NCBI GenBank assembly: GCA_015698285.1
Contig: CP048685.1
Coordinates: forward strand, 2,542,001-2,606,000
Source: Candidatus Nitronauta litoralis
GTDB taxonomy: Bacteria > Nitrospinota > Nitrospinia > Nitrospinales > Nitrospinaceae
Reading direction: 5' to 3'
Length of the DNA: 64,000 nucleotides
Shown piece after piece: positions 33,261 through 42,462 of this stretch. The notes below the pieces were generated by a model. The model was not told where the DNA came from, did no database searches, and was given only the letters and a program-made list of their open reading frames with translations. How positions within the stretch are numbered: position 1 is the stretch's first letter; each line of letters starts with the position of its first letter. A program made the translations under genes and the position numbers.

Positions 33261-34766
33261 TTATCTTTGCTCAGTTGCTTTAATGGATACGTAATTGCTG
33301 GAATGAACTTTGATCCTTCGACTATTCCAAAGTTTCTTCCATCCTACGACCACCCCGGTTACGCTTAAGCTAAATCCAAGAATAAGAAAAGAGATTATGA
33401 CGATATCCCAGACAGGGCGATGATTGCTGAATCCAGGGAAATCAAAACTATGCAAGCCGTTGTACAACCAACGGTAAGCTCGTCTACTCTGATCCATTAC
33501 TGAAACGAGAGCTCCTGTTTCCATGTCTACATGGACCCATGTTTTTTCCGGGTCATTTATTTCAACCCGAAGAGTTTTCGGCGGTAAAGAGCCTTCTCTC
33601 AGGTTGGTGTATCTATCAAATTTATCCAATTTATAAACACCTTTTATCTCAAATCCTGACCAGCCTTTTTTCACAGCACTTACTAATTCTTTTTCAGAAA
33701 ATTGAGAAGGAACCAAATTATATTTTTGACCAAGACTCAAAAGCTTTGATTTGTTTTCGGTTCTAATCAATACATAGACTTTCCCGTCTACAGAAAAAAA
33801 TTGGGCTTCTTTGAATGATCCTAAACCGCGGAGCGTAGCGGAGGAAATGTTCGAGACTGCTTGATCTAATGATAATCCACGAAATTTTTCTAAATTAAAC
33901 CTAGAAGGGGTAGGGCTTGAAAAGAGTCGTCCATGGTCCATTGATAACCACCCACTGAAGATCCATGTAAGGGTCACTACGCCGCCCAGGATTCCCAATG
34001 TTTGATGCCACTTTAGCCAGCCTTTGTATGGGTTCAGAAGTGAGTTGCTTTTTCTTCGTTGATTCCACAAAGATGAAAACCCGGTCCATAATCCCGAAAG
34101 AACCATTGCTATTCCAGCAAGTGAGAGCCACCAGACTAAGAAGCTCCAAAGATCGTGATGTTTGCGAAGAATTGTAGGGTATATCCAATGAATCACAGCG
34201 CCCAGATAACCCCAAAAACGCTCATCTTCAAATGTTTGTTGCATGGGCTCACCAGTCCTTTGTGAATAATAAATTTCTTCGGAGCCGGGATCGTTCAGTT
34301 TCAGTTTATAAAACGGTCTATATGAATTAAAACGGTGGTGCACAATCCATTGGTCGAATTCTATTGGGCCTTCAATCTCGGTGACAGGGGTGTTTGAAAT
34401 GGAACTAAAAGAATTGACTATCAAATCCTTTTTTAAAAATTGAACGAGCTCACCATTGTCGGCCCAAACTGCTCGAACCGGCCCTGTATTCGGTTCCAAC
34501 ACATAAACCCCTCGTTCCCCCAAACCAATAATACGCAACCGGTTTAAAGTAGATAGTTTTCCACTCTCAATCGCTTCCGCAGGGGATATATGAATGCGTG
34601 ACGAATCTATAAGTTGGCTATAATCCCACCGCTCAGTATCAGAGAGAGAAGGGAATGGAACGTATAAAAGGACCGCTCCACTTGCAAACCATCCCGCAAA
34701 AAACAGGCAAAGTATTACACCAAACCATCGGTGAATTCTCACAATACCTTTGGTTACCAAACTCAT
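33261..34766 (-). CDS. PepSY-domain transmembrane protein
   Basis: About 501 residues with membrane helices near 10-32, 185-235, 270-290 and 450-475, and PepSY-like periplasmic regions between them. 'GIVRIHRWFGVILCLFFAGWFASG' and 'WLKWHQTLGILGGVVTLTWIFSGWLSM' are the His-containing helices of PepSY-associated membrane proteins, thought to reduce ferric siderophores or act in metal uptake. ATG 34766 lies 4 bases after the TonB receptor stop; an upstream in-frame start at 34790 would overlap that gene. It forms an operon with the receptor. Confidence 0.8.
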   Translation of the reverse strand: MSLVTKGIVRIHRWFGVILCLFFAGWFASGAVLLYVPFPSLSDTERWDYSQLIDSSRIHISPAEAIESGKLSTLNRLRIIGLGERGVYVLEPNTGPVRAVWADNGELVQFLKKDLIVNSFSSISNTPVTEIEGPIEFDQWIVHHRFNSYRPFYKLKLNDPGSEEIYYSQRTGEPMQQTFEDERFWGYLGAVIHWIYPTILRKHHDLWSFLVWWLSLAGIAMVLSGLWTGFSSLWNQRRKSNSLLNPYKGWLKWHQTLGILGGVVTLTWIFSGWLSMDHGRLFSSPTPSRFNLEKFRGLSLDQAVSNISSATLRGLGSFKEAQFFSVDGKVYVLIRTENKSKLLSLGQKYNLVPSQFSEKELVSAVKKGWSGFEIKGVYKLDKFDRYTNLREGSLPPKTLRVEINDPEKTWVHVDMETGALVSVMDQSRRAYRWLYNGLHSFDFPGFSNHRPVWDIVIISFLILGFSLSVTGVVVGWKKLWNSRRIKVHSSNYVSIKATEQR

Positions 34767-34770
34767 CAGC

Positions 34771-36948
34771 CTAAAACCTATAATGAGCATTTAATTGAAA
34801 ACCACGAGGAGCACCCAGCAATACCTCAGAGGTATAGAACGGGTCCTGCCAATAGGCATATTTTTCGTCAAACAGGTTAGTTACTTTAGCGGTAAACTTA
34901 ACTGGCCCCCAAGTGTATGACCCGAAAACATCAGCGACTGTATAGTCTTCCAAAGTAATTATGTTGGCATTGTCTCCGAATCGATCACCGACATAGCGAA
35001 CCGCTGCCCCAACTTCAATAGGCAAATTCGCAATATTTTGATAGCTGGTGATGAAATTTGCCGTCCACTTCGCAACATTCGGTGGTGTATTCCCAGAGTT
35101 GGCTCCAAAAACTCCAAAGTTGGCATTTGTATAGGCGAAATTGCCCCCGATATTCCAATCCTTCGTAATTTCGAATGCGCCATCCACCTCTACTCCATCG
35201 GAAAACTGGCTTCCAATATTCTGAACGGCCCCACCTGGTCCTCCCGGAGATAATATGTTGGTCCGTTCAATGTCGAAATATGCCAATGTAATATGACCTC
35301 GATCCTCTAAAAATGAACCTTTTAATCCGATTTCCCACTGCCGGGCATTGGTCAAATCAAAGTTCTGATTACCATTCACTACAAAAATATTGGACCCTAT
35401 CGGATCCGCACCGGTGCTCCACTGAAAATATCCAGACCAGGCAGGAGTCACATCGTAAACAATGCCAGCCCGCCAACTCAGAGGCTCAAAGTCTCGTTGA
35501 AAAGCATTTCTCGTATTGAAGCTTCCATCCAGATTGAAGCTATCTCGATCAAGGTCAATGTGATCGTAGCGAAAACCCGCGACAGCTCGAAATTTATCAG
35601 TTATCTTCAATGTTTCTTCCATGAATACGGCAATGGTCTCAATGACCGTAGGATTTCGGAATGACGCAGATAGATTGGGGAAACTTCCCGGTGTAGGATT
35701 GAATGGATTAACACTGTCAAAATTTCCGAAGAACCGGCTGTTTCTGACAAAATCAACGTGCTGGTAATCCACCCCCACAAGAGTGCGGTTAGAGCGACCT
35801 AGAATTCTATTATCGAGTTTGGCAGTAAAACGATTTCCCAGAGTAACCTGCTCATGGCCTACGAAAAATCGGTCACGATCAATCAATCCGGTTCCTGAAT
35901 TGAACGAAAAAGTTTCGGAATTGGCCCAAGCTCGTTCGGCATCAAAGTAATAAAAGGTATTTTTTAATTGTATTTCATTCGTAGCTTTAAAACTGATATC
36001 ACCTCGTGTGAAATGCTGGGTTGACTCCGCAAGATGATCGGCAACATTAAAATTGAGGAACCGCATACGCCGATCCAGAGTGCGACCATCCTTTGTTGAA
36101 ATTACGCCCGACAGAGGCTGGGTCGCAAACGCCTGAGAAACCAGCGGGGTTCCCCAATAATTTGCAAGGTCATCGTCAAGAAAATCGTATTGGAATTTCA
36201 CATCAAATCGATCATTGGGCCGCCAAAGGATAGAACCTGTGCTATTGAGAGATCGTGTTCCACCATCGTCTACATAACCGCTGGTGCCGGTTTGACTGAT
36301 ATCTGTTCTGAACCAGATGTTATTTCCAATCGGACCCCCAAAGCCACCAGCTGCCATGTAGTTATCAAAACGCCCATAAGAAGCTAAAACCTCACCAGTG
36401 TACGCTTCATTTTTGACAGGAGATTTTGTAACCATATTTATAACACCGCCGATCACTCCCTGACCCTGAAGGACAGATGCAGGCCCCTTTAACACTTCTA
36501 TTCTGTCTAAATTAAATGAATTAGAGGGTCGGCCCACCATCCCTGCGGGTCCCAACCAGATTCCGTCACGTAAAATATGAATCTGATTTGCAGAGAAACC
36601 TCGCATCGAAAATGACATTTGAGCCGCCGGTGGATTTCCCGCAATAATTCCTGGCATTCGTTCTATTGCTTCGGACGGGGTAAAGTATCCTCGGTTCATC
36701 ATTACCGAATTTTTTTCAATATGGACACTTGCAGGGGTTTCCCGAATGCTAAGACCAAGTCGGCTTGATGTTTCTGATGGAGTTTCAAGAAGTGTTTCCT
36801 TGGCAAAAATAGGAATCTCATCGAGTACTAATTTCGACGAGGTTTTTGAGGAATTTGAATAATCGGTTTTTGAATCGTCAGACATTGCTAAAACAGGGAG
36901 TATCATAATTATGAAAACGGCAAATGTACTGACAACAATTTTATTCAT
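34771..36948 (-). CDS. TonB-dependent receptor, siderophore-receptor type
   Basis: 725 residues. A signal peptide ('VSTFAVFIIMILPVLA') is followed by a plug domain ('IRETPASVHIEKNSVMM', 'ERMPGIIAG', 'SFSMRGFSANQIHILRDG', 'IEVLKGPASVLQGQGVIGGVINMVTKSP') and a 22-strand barrel ending in Phe ('GFQLNAHYRF'). The plug resembles ferrichrome/pyoverdine-type receptors. It imports a metal chelate across the outer membrane with TonB energy; the substrate could be a siderophore or a zinc chelate. Three copies of the island palindrome lie about 330-420 bases upstream. It is co-transcribed with the PepSY gene. Confidence 0.88.
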   Translation of the reverse strand: MNKIVVSTFAVFIIMILPVLAMSDDSKTDYSNSSKTSSKLVLDEIPIFAKETLLETPSETSSRLGLSIRETPASVHIEKNSVMMNRGYFTPSEAIERMPGIIAGNPPAAQMSFSMRGFSANQIHILRDGIWLGPAGMVGRPSNSFNLDRIEVLKGPASVLQGQGVIGGVINMVTKSPVKNEAYTGEVLASYGRFDNYMAAGGFGGPIGNNIWFRTDISQTGTSGYVDDGGTRSLNSTGSILWRPNDRFDVKFQYDFLDDDLANYWGTPLVSQAFATQPLSGVISTKDGRTLDRRMRFLNFNVADHLAESTQHFTRGDISFKATNEIQLKNTFYYFDAERAWANSETFSFNSGTGLIDRDRFFVGHEQVTLGNRFTAKLDNRILGRSNRTLVGVDYQHVDFVRNSRFFGNFDSVNPFNPTPGSFPNLSASFRNPTVIETIAVFMEETLKITDKFRAVAGFRYDHIDLDRDSFNLDGSFNTRNAFQRDFEPLSWRAGIVYDVTPAWSGYFQWSTGADPIGSNIFVVNGNQNFDLTNARQWEIGLKGSFLEDRGHITLAYFDIERTNILSPGGPGGAVQNIGSQFSDGVEVDGAFEITKDWNIGGNFAYTNANFGVFGANSGNTPPNVAKWTANFITSYQNIANLPIEVGAAVRYVGDRFGDNANIITLEDYTVADVFGSYTWGPVKFTAKVTNLFDEKYAYWQDPFYTSEVLLGAPRGFQLNAHYRF

Positions 36949-37272
36949 CCTTTTTAGATCCTTATGAATTTATTTAGTGACGTTTTTTGCCTTTACCCTT
37001 TGAGTCAGGGCAAAAAAATAGAGTTGATTCTCTCCAATGGCTCAGGTTGAATCCTTAGCTGAACTGCGCTTCTTCACTGCATAAAAATATGAGCGTTTCT
37101 ATGAAAGTTGTTTGCCTGCGATGTACAGAGGTATTAGCTTTACTGGAAACCGACCTTTTTTGATGCCCTCAAAACCCGAGACCGGAAGCAGAATCCCCAT
37201 GGAGGAGGTAATGTTCTGAAGAAAACCTTCCGGCCCCGAGAGGCCTGAGAACTTTTAACTCTTGATATTTTT

Positions 37273-37292
37273 TTTGCAAACTATTTGCAAAA
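37273..37292. promoter_or_regulatory. Metalloregulator-type palindrome, site 1
   Basis: TTTGCAAACTATTTGCAAAA: two TTTGCAAA blocks around CTA, so the arms are inverted repeats. It is one of three sites in the 627-bp divergent spacer between the TonB receptor (minus strand) and the 37576 gene (plus strand). The remainder of that spacer (36949-37272) has no supported gene. Confidence 0.6.
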
Positions 37293-37325
37293 TTTAAGCG
37301 ACAAACTATCTCACGAAGGCCATAA

Positions 37326-37343
37326 TTGCAAGTCATTTGCAAA
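37326..37343. promoter_or_regulatory. Metalloregulator-type palindrome, site 2
   Basis: TTGCAAGTCATTTGCAAA, the same pattern with weaker symmetry (GCAAG-TCA-TTTGC). It lies 33 bases after site 1 and just before site 3. Confidence 0.5.
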
Positions 37344-37348
37344 ATTTA

Positions 37349-37364
37349 TTGCAAATAGTTTGCA
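37349..37364. promoter_or_regulatory. Metalloregulator-type palindrome, site 3
   Basis: TTGCAAATAGTTTGCA, the core of which is identical to the site at 40054-40070. TATAGA follows at 37370, so the site would overlap a promoter -35 region reading to the right, consistent with repression of the 37576 gene. Confidence 0.6.
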
Positions 37365-37575
37365 TTTTTTATAGAATGTTCGTGCTTTGGGAGAATAATT
37401 TGAGGATTTAAAAGGTTTCATCTCTGGTAAAACGTCTACTCCCTGTAGAAAGGGAGGTGAATGAAGAAAAAATTGAAGGAAAGTATTGAAAAATAAAATC
37501 TTACCCGGTTCCGAAAAATTCTTATTCCAAGTCAAGCATCGGAAACAAAAAATAGATATCCAGGAGAACAAATAA

Positions 37576-38190
37576 GTGGATTACCGATTTATTCCCATCC
37601 GTAGGGGAACTTGGTGGAAGCATATAAGCACTCAAACGGTTTCAGGCCAATCGCTGGAAGACGCATCGGAAGGTGAGCTTGGCACTGTATTGTCGGTTCT
37701 CAGAGATACATTACTTTTTAATTGGCAGAAGGTTATGTTCGGCCCCTGGATGCAGGGAGTGATTTTCGAAATGGCATTTGACGAAAAGCCAATAATGAAT
37801 TTGAAGAACGGATATTTAACGGTAGGGGCATCATCCAGTTTGTCTCATTTTCATTTCTGTGTAATAAACCCACAGGAATTCCATCGACAAGAAAAGACTA
37901 AGGAGATTGATAATAATAAAGTCTGTAGCAAGATTGGGTTTTTCTCAAAAGAACCGAAACATGAGAACACAATCCTCGAGTATGGAATTCGTTTTTGGAA
38001 TAAAAAAGATGAGGAAATGCTGACGATATTTTTTCCATTTCCAAAACTAAACTCTGATAAAAAACTTATCCGGTTTCAAGACTGGACTAACATTCAGTTG
38101 TGGAATGATCTGATAATAAAATACTCTGGAAGTTCCTCAAATACCATTAGAGCAAGCCAAATTGAACGGTTCAGCTTACTTAAATTTTAA
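37576..38190 (+). CDS. Unrecognised protein with His-rich strand, metal-island gene
   Basis: 204 residues, no signal or membrane segment. The start is GTG with AGGAGAA 8 bases upstream. 'WMQGVIFEMAFDE', 'NLKNGYLTVGASSSLSHFHFCVI' and 'LEYGIRFWNKKDEEMLTIFFPFPK' are alternating strands. The 'HFHFCV' strand, followed by a long gap and 'W/F-x-F' strand pairs, resembles each half of the protein at 44643. I do not recognise the family. It lies downstream of three copies of the palindrome, so it is probably metal-regulated. Confidence 0.6.
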   Translation: MDYRFIPIRRGTWWKHISTQTVSGQSLEDASEGELGTVLSVLRDTLLFNWQKVMFGPWMQGVIFEMAFDEKPIMNLKNGYLTVGASSSLSHFHFCVINPQEFHRQEKTKEIDNNKVCSKIGFFSKEPKHENTILEYGIRFWNKKDEEMLTIFFPFPKLNSDKKLIRFQDWTNIQLWNDLIIKYSGSSSNTIRASQIERFSLLKF

Positions 38191-38343
38191 AAATTAGCCC
38201 GATGGATCAAGGGGCGCTCTTTGTATTTGTATTGTATGACTGCCAAGAAATAGCGCCTGATGATAGTACATTTCATTTTTAACTCTCCATTATTCGCCTC
38301 CAGAACAACTCGCTTTCTATCTCCTTTTCAGATTAAACATTAA

Positions 38344-39576
38344 ATGCTGAAAAAATTTAAACCCACCGAAATGGATGAGCGCATTGATCAATTAGATGCT
38401 GTGCGGGGCTTTGCCTTGATCGGGATCTGCATCGCAAATCTGGTAAGCTTCGCCGGATTTTACGTGATGACTCACTCTCAAAGAGAGAATTTACCTTGGG
38501 CATCAATGGATCCTGGAGTTCTATTTTTTATCGATTGGCTAGTGGAGGGAAAGTTTTATTCAATATTCTCCCTGCTTTTTGGGATGGGATTCTGGCTACA
38601 AGCCACGAGAGCTGACAAATCCATAAGTTCGTTTAAAGTTTTTTGGTTGCGTCGAATGGGAGCTTTACTTCTTTTTGGTGTTGCACACATGTTCCTTATT
38701 TGGCCTGGTGACATTCTGATGCTTTATAGCGCTATGGGAATAATCCTTCTGTTGTTTATAAAAGCTTCGTCCAGGAAATTGCTGTTATGGGTTGTATTGC
38801 TGCTCTCTTTACCCTGGCTGATCCAATGGGTTGCATTTTTTACGTCAGATCATATTTTTTGGAAGTCCCTCGCTCAGCTAAGTGAGCGCTTGAAAGAACA
38901 ATGGGGTTTTGGCGGACGTTCATTGTTTGATATGCAAACGTCTAATTCTGTGTTTGACCATATACTATCTAATTTTTTTAGAGCCGTTGAACGGCCGATG
39001 AGCTATTTAAAATCTGGAAGACCCATGCAAGTATTGGGACAGTTCTTACTGGGTATGTGGATTGCGCGAGAAATATTGTTCAACATGGAAGGAAAGCAAA
39101 CCCTTTTTTATGCCTGGGGAAAATGGATGGGTGGAGTAGGATTATTTACAGGTTTGGTTTATGCGTCTATTAAAGGATTTACCGGCTCTCCATGGTCTCC
39201 AGATGAAACAGGAATATTGCAGTCTCTGGCATATCACATCAGTTGCACTTCTCTCGCCCTTTGGTATATCAGGTTGATTTGGCAAAATTGGCTTTACAAG
39301 AGGTGGCGAAAAATTTTTAGATGGTTGGTCCCGCTTGGACGAATGCCCCTTACAACTTATTTAACTCAAAGCATTATTGGATTGTGTTTGTTTTATGATT
39401 TTGGGCTTGGCTGGAGGGGTTTCATGCCATTTTCAGGATTGATTCCGATAACTCTTTTAATAATTATTCTCCAGCAAAATTTTTCACGTTGGTGGCTAAG
39501 CCGAAGGACTCGGGGACCGCTGGAATCACTTTGGCGACTGCTGGCTTATGGGGATTTACGAGTGAAGCAACCATGA
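38344..39576 (+). CDS. DUF418 (YeiB-like) membrane protein
   Basis: 410 residues. The N-terminus 'DERIDQLDAVRGFALIGICIANLVSF' is the DUF418/YeiB signature (R-G-x-A-x-x-G-I-x-x-x-N). About nine hydrophobic helices follow, and the C-terminal 'WLVPLGRMPLTTYLTQSIIG' is the second conserved block. This fits an acyltransferase-like membrane family of unknown role. It follows the 37576 gene after 150 bases that contain an inverted repeat (GGCGCT..AGCGCC). Confidence 0.85.
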   Translation: MLKKFKPTEMDERIDQLDAVRGFALIGICIANLVSFAGFYVMTHSQRENLPWASMDPGVLFFIDWLVEGKFYSIFSLLFGMGFWLQATRADKSISSFKVFWLRRMGALLLFGVAHMFLIWPGDILMLYSAMGIILLLFIKASSRKLLLWVVLLLSLPWLIQWVAFFTSDHIFWKSLAQLSERLKEQWGFGGRSLFDMQTSNSVFDHILSNFFRAVERPMSYLKSGRPMQVLGQFLLGMWIAREILFNMEGKQTLFYAWGKWMGGVGLFTGLVYASIKGFTGSPWSPDETGILQSLAYHISCTSLALWYIRLIWQNWLYKRWRKIFRWLVPLGRMPLTTYLTQSIIGLCLFYDFGLGWRGFMPFSGLIPITLLIIILQQNFSRWWLSRRTRGPLESLWRLLAYGDLRVKQP

Positions 39577-39640
39577 GTTATGCCAACTTCTTGACGGAGA
39601 TTAATTTAACTTCGGTAGGTATAGAGCGTAGGTGAAATGA

Positions 39641-39988
39641 TCATAGTATAGGACCCGGAGGGTGGGGGATCGAACCCATTTTTAAAACATTAGATGATTG
39701 GAACTCGATTCTCCAGGATTCCTCCCCGGATAATTCTCCGTTACCCCAACGGTTGAATTGCCAAATAGCTTGTCCTCCGGAATCCCCAATTATTGCCTCA
39801 ATATCAGCTTCCCATCTAAAAATCTTATCCAATTCATCAAAACTCAGATATCCGGAATCACTCCTGATCCTGGCTCCATGAAATTCCAGATTCCAATTCC
39901 GACCTGAATTTGTCGAAAAAGCCCGTTTCCTTCCTTCGTCCATTGGATTTCGCCATTTTTCCCTTCGAAATTGCCTATTTGAAGGCAA
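39641..39988 (-). pseudogene. Fragment with IS1380-like transposase N-terminus
   Basis: The open minus-strand frame contains 'NLEFHGARIRSDSGYLSFDELDK', which resembles the start of IS1380-family transposases (..F-D-G-x-R-L-T-S-D-A-G-L-L-L-L-R-E-L-D..). The rest of the enzyme is missing and the remaining residues are unlike it. This is judged by eye; it may be a decayed insertion sequence or a chance frame. Confidence 0.35.
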
Positions 39989-40053
39989 CTCCGCCTGTAG
40001 TAAGCGGGAAAAATGAAACTATTTAATTTGGACAGTAGATATTAAAAAATATT

Positions 40054-40070
40054 TTTGCAAATAGTTTGCA
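40054..40070. promoter_or_regulatory. Metalloregulator-type palindrome, site 4
   Basis: TTTGCAAATAGTTTGCA, the same core as site 3 at 37349, about 80 bases before the 40151 start. Confidence 0.6.
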
Positions 40071-40103
40071 TTTTTTTAAAAAGCATATTATGGTGGCCAT
40101 AAG

Positions 40104-40128
40104 AAATTTGCGAACTATTCGCAAATTT
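40104..40128. promoter_or_regulatory. Metalloregulator-type palindrome, site 5 (best symmetry)
   Basis: A perfect inverted repeat with 11-bp arms: AAATTTGCGAA and its exact complement around CTA. It ends 22 bases before ATG 40151, so a bound protein would block translation-proximal transcription of the COG0523 gene set. Confidence 0.7.
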
Positions 40129-40150
40129 ATGCCTGTTTATTGAGGAAAAA

Positions 40151-40786
40151 ATGCCAATTCAAAATACCCTGGTGGCGGAAGATCGTTCTTCGTTTTCTAT
40201 CGATCCTTCCCCTTATTTTCGGGGGCTGATCAAAGTTAAAAAGTTTGCCGAGATTTTAATGAGCCAGCAGCTTTGGTGTTTTGGAAAGGATATTAAGAAC
40301 CCGGGAAATAATTTACTCATTCGGTACGGCTTGGAAAAGTTTCGCCCACCCAAAAGACTCGACGGCAGCACAAATTATATCGCCACAATAAATGGAGAAG
40401 TCAGATTGATTCTATGGGGTTTTGGAATTTATTTTGGGTGTGGCAATAACAGCGGCGTCTACCTTGGGCGTTTCGATTTTTACCCAAAATTAATTGGCGA
40501 AGTACCGTTGAATCCTCCTTTCTGGTCGTCTTCTGCTCTTCCTGATTTAGTGCCGCCCTCAAACGAAGAAGAATGGGAGCACTCCTTTGGATTGATCTCA
40601 GAGTTTTGTGAATGGGCGACCCGTTATGAGGATTGGGTAAACCAAGTAATGGGTAATTCGTACCGAGTGAGTTGCCTGGAAGATTGGGATCAGCAAACCG
40701 TTTTCAGCGACGACATGGCAGGAGCTTGGAACCGCTTGGCGAATTACTTTGGACAGCACCTCGTGTCAAACAAATTTTCAATTTAA
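40151..40786 (+). CDS. Unrecognised protein heading the COG0523 operon
   Basis: 211 residues, soluble, no signal. Visible features are 'PYFRGLIKVKKFAEILMSQQLWCFGKDIKNPGNNLLIRYGLEKFRPP', a strand-rich middle 'EVRLILWGFGIYFGCGNNSGVYLGRFDFYPKL', and an aromatic C-terminal helix region with many Trp. I do not recognise the family. It is preceded by two palindromes and followed 40 bases later by the small Cys protein, so it is part of the same metal-regulated operon. Confidence 0.6.
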   Translation: MPIQNTLVAEDRSSFSIDPSPYFRGLIKVKKFAEILMSQQLWCFGKDIKNPGNNLLIRYGLEKFRPPKRLDGSTNYIATINGEVRLILWGFGIYFGCGNNSGVYLGRFDFYPKLIGEVPLNPPFWSSSALPDLVPPSNEEEWEHSFGLISEFCEWATRYEDWVNQVMGNSYRVSCLEDWDQQTVFSDDMAGAWNRLANYFGQHLVSNKFSI

Positions 40787-40826
40787 ATGCTGCTCTGTTT
40801 TAAGAAGAAATGGAAAACCTAACCTT

Positions 40827-41087
40827 ATGCAAAATCTTTTTGGCAAAAACCAGGAAAAGAATGTTGCGGCAATTTTGGAAATTAAAAATTGGGTGCGGGA
40901 AGTTTTTAAGTTGAATGAAAACGAAAGCATTCTTGTCACAGAATTGCAATGTCATGAAGAGGGGTGCCCGCCTATTGAAACGGTAATCGTTATTTTGAGA
41001 GAGGGAACCAAAAAAGAACAGTACAAGTTTCATAGGCGGATAAACGAAATTAATTTTGAGGATATTGCTGAACTACCAAAGCGATAA
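40827..41087 (+). CDS. Small Cys-His protein, COG0523 partner
   Basis: 86 residues. The central motif 'TELQCHEEGCPPIETVIVILREG' (C42, H43, C47) and the ending 'KFHRRINEINFEDIAELPK' are, to my knowledge, seen in small proteins encoded next to COG0523 GTPases and WD40 proteins in other proteobacteria. The Cys/His pair could bind zinc. The start is ATG 40827; the longer frame from 40749 would overlap the previous gene. It lies 19 bases before the GTPase gene. Confidence 0.65.
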   Translation: MQNLFGKNQEKNVAAILEIKNWVREVFKLNENESILVTELQCHEEGCPPIETVIVILREGTKKEQYKFHRRINEINFEDIAELPKR

Positions 41088-41106
41088 CGAAAAGCAGAGG
41101 AATGCA

Positions 41107-42462
41107 ATGAGTATTGAACAACCAATCGAAACAGTACCAGTAACCGTTTTAACCGGATTTCTCGGAGCCGGCAAAACAACCTTGTTGAATTACATATTGA
41201 CTGAAAACCATGGGAAAAGAATAGCTGTTATTGAAAATGAATTTGGAGAACTCGGCATTGATAACGATTTGGTTATTAATGCAGAGGAAGAAATCTTCGA
41301 AATGAATAACGGTTGTATTTGCTGCACTGTCCGGGGAGACCTGATTCGGATTCTTGGAAATTTAATGAAGCGGCGAGACAAGTTCGATTACATTTTGCTC
41401 GAAACTACCGGTTTGGCGAATCCAGGCCCAGTAGCTCAAACGTTTTTTATGGACGACGAGATTGGCGCGAAACTATCGCTAGACGGCATCGTGACGGTTG
41501 TTGACGCCAAACATATCAACGACCGGATAGAGGATAGCAGTGAAACGCGGGAGCAAATTGCTTTTGCCGATGTGATGCTTATCAATAAAACGGATTTGGT
41601 TGCGCCTGAAGAGCTCATTGCCTTGGAAACGAGACTCCGAAAAATGAATGGGGCTGCCAAGATTTTTCAAACTAAAAACACAAAGATCGATTTGGAAAAT
41701 ATATTGAATATCTCTGCCTTTGATTTGCAGCGATCCCTGGAGACTAACCCCAAGTTCCTTGAGCCAGAATATCCATTCGAATGGTGTGGAATATTCGAAC
41801 TTGATGCAGGTCATTACCAGTTCACTCTTCAAGAAGGGCCAGATCCCGGAATGAAAGTTTGCCTGGGCCAGGCTTCACAAGCGAACCAAGACGAAATAAA
41901 ACAGTCGATAGAACCCACAGTTCTGACCTTTTCCGAGGAAAAGGAAACTTTGCATTCTGAAGACTCTCTAAAACCAAACGGTAAGCTGTTTTATTTAGAC
42001 CTTCAATCTGATCAGTCTCAGTTTTTCATACATATTCCAATAAAAGGTTCTTACATTTTGTTCTCCGAACACATGCCAGAAGAATTTAACGCTAAGTTAA
42101 AAAATGAAAATGGAGAAACAATCCAGCCCGAAGTCTCGCAAATTTTTAATCCTGACCATGAGCACGACGACGAAGTTTCTTCTGTTGGAATAAGCCTGGC
42201 CGGAGACCTGGATCAGGAAAAGCTCAATCAATGGCTAGGGATTATTCTTCAAACCAAGGCCGTAGATATCTATCGAATGAAAGGAGTCTTAAGTATAAAA
42301 GATCAGCCTAATCGGTTTGTTTTCCAGGGAGTCCACATGCTTTTTGATATTACTTCGGAAAAACCTTGGGGAGACAAAAAGCGGGAAAGCAATCTGATTT
42401 TCATAGGCCGAAATTTGGACCGTAGTTTTTTTGAAGATGGAGTTCGTTCGTGCCTAAGCTAA
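41107..42462 (+). CDS. COG0523 (CobW/ZNG1-like) metallochaperone GTPase
   Basis: 451 residues. Walker A '[15 protein letters not shown]' (P-loop about 18-26), the metal-binding 'GCICC' (C70, C72, C73), '[12 protein letters not shown]' (Walker B/switch), 'INKTDLV' (guanine specificity), and a C-terminal CobW-C domain with '[27 protein letters not shown]'. Acidic and His-rich segments lie before it ('[14 protein letters not shown]'). Such GTPases deliver zinc or cobalt to client proteins under metal shortage. ATG 41107 has GAGGA upstream. It overlaps the WD40 gene by 13 bases. Confidence 0.92.
   Translation: MSIEQPIETVPVTVLTGFLGAGKTTLLNYILTENHGKRIAVIENEFGELGIDNDLVINAEEEIFEMNNGCICCTVRGDLIRILGNLMKRRDKFDYILLETTGLANPGPVAQTFFMDDEIGAKLSLDGIVTVVDAKHINDRIEDSSETREQIAFADVMLINKTDLVAPEELIALETRLRKMNGAAKIFQTKNTKIDLENILNISAFDLQRSLETNPKFLEPEYPFEWCGIFELDAGHYQFTLQEGPDPGMKVCLGQASQANQDEIKQSIEPTVLTFSEEKETLHSEDSLKPNGKLFYLDLQSDQSQFFIHIPIKGSYILFSEHMPEEFNAKLKNENGETIQPEVSQIFNPDHEHDDEVSSVGISLAGDLDQEKLNQWLGIILQTKAVDIYRMKGVLSIKDQPNRFVFQGVHMLFDITSEKPWGDKKRESNLIFIGRNLDRSFFEDGVRSCLS

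Noticed and set aside
36981-37017. Hairpin TTTTTTGCC/GGCAAAAAA as a terminator
   Set aside because: It has no T-run on either strand beyond the stem, so termination is not supported.
36949-37270. Cobalamin riboswitch before the TonB receptor
   Set aside because: The minus-strand leader lacks the conserved B12-box elements.
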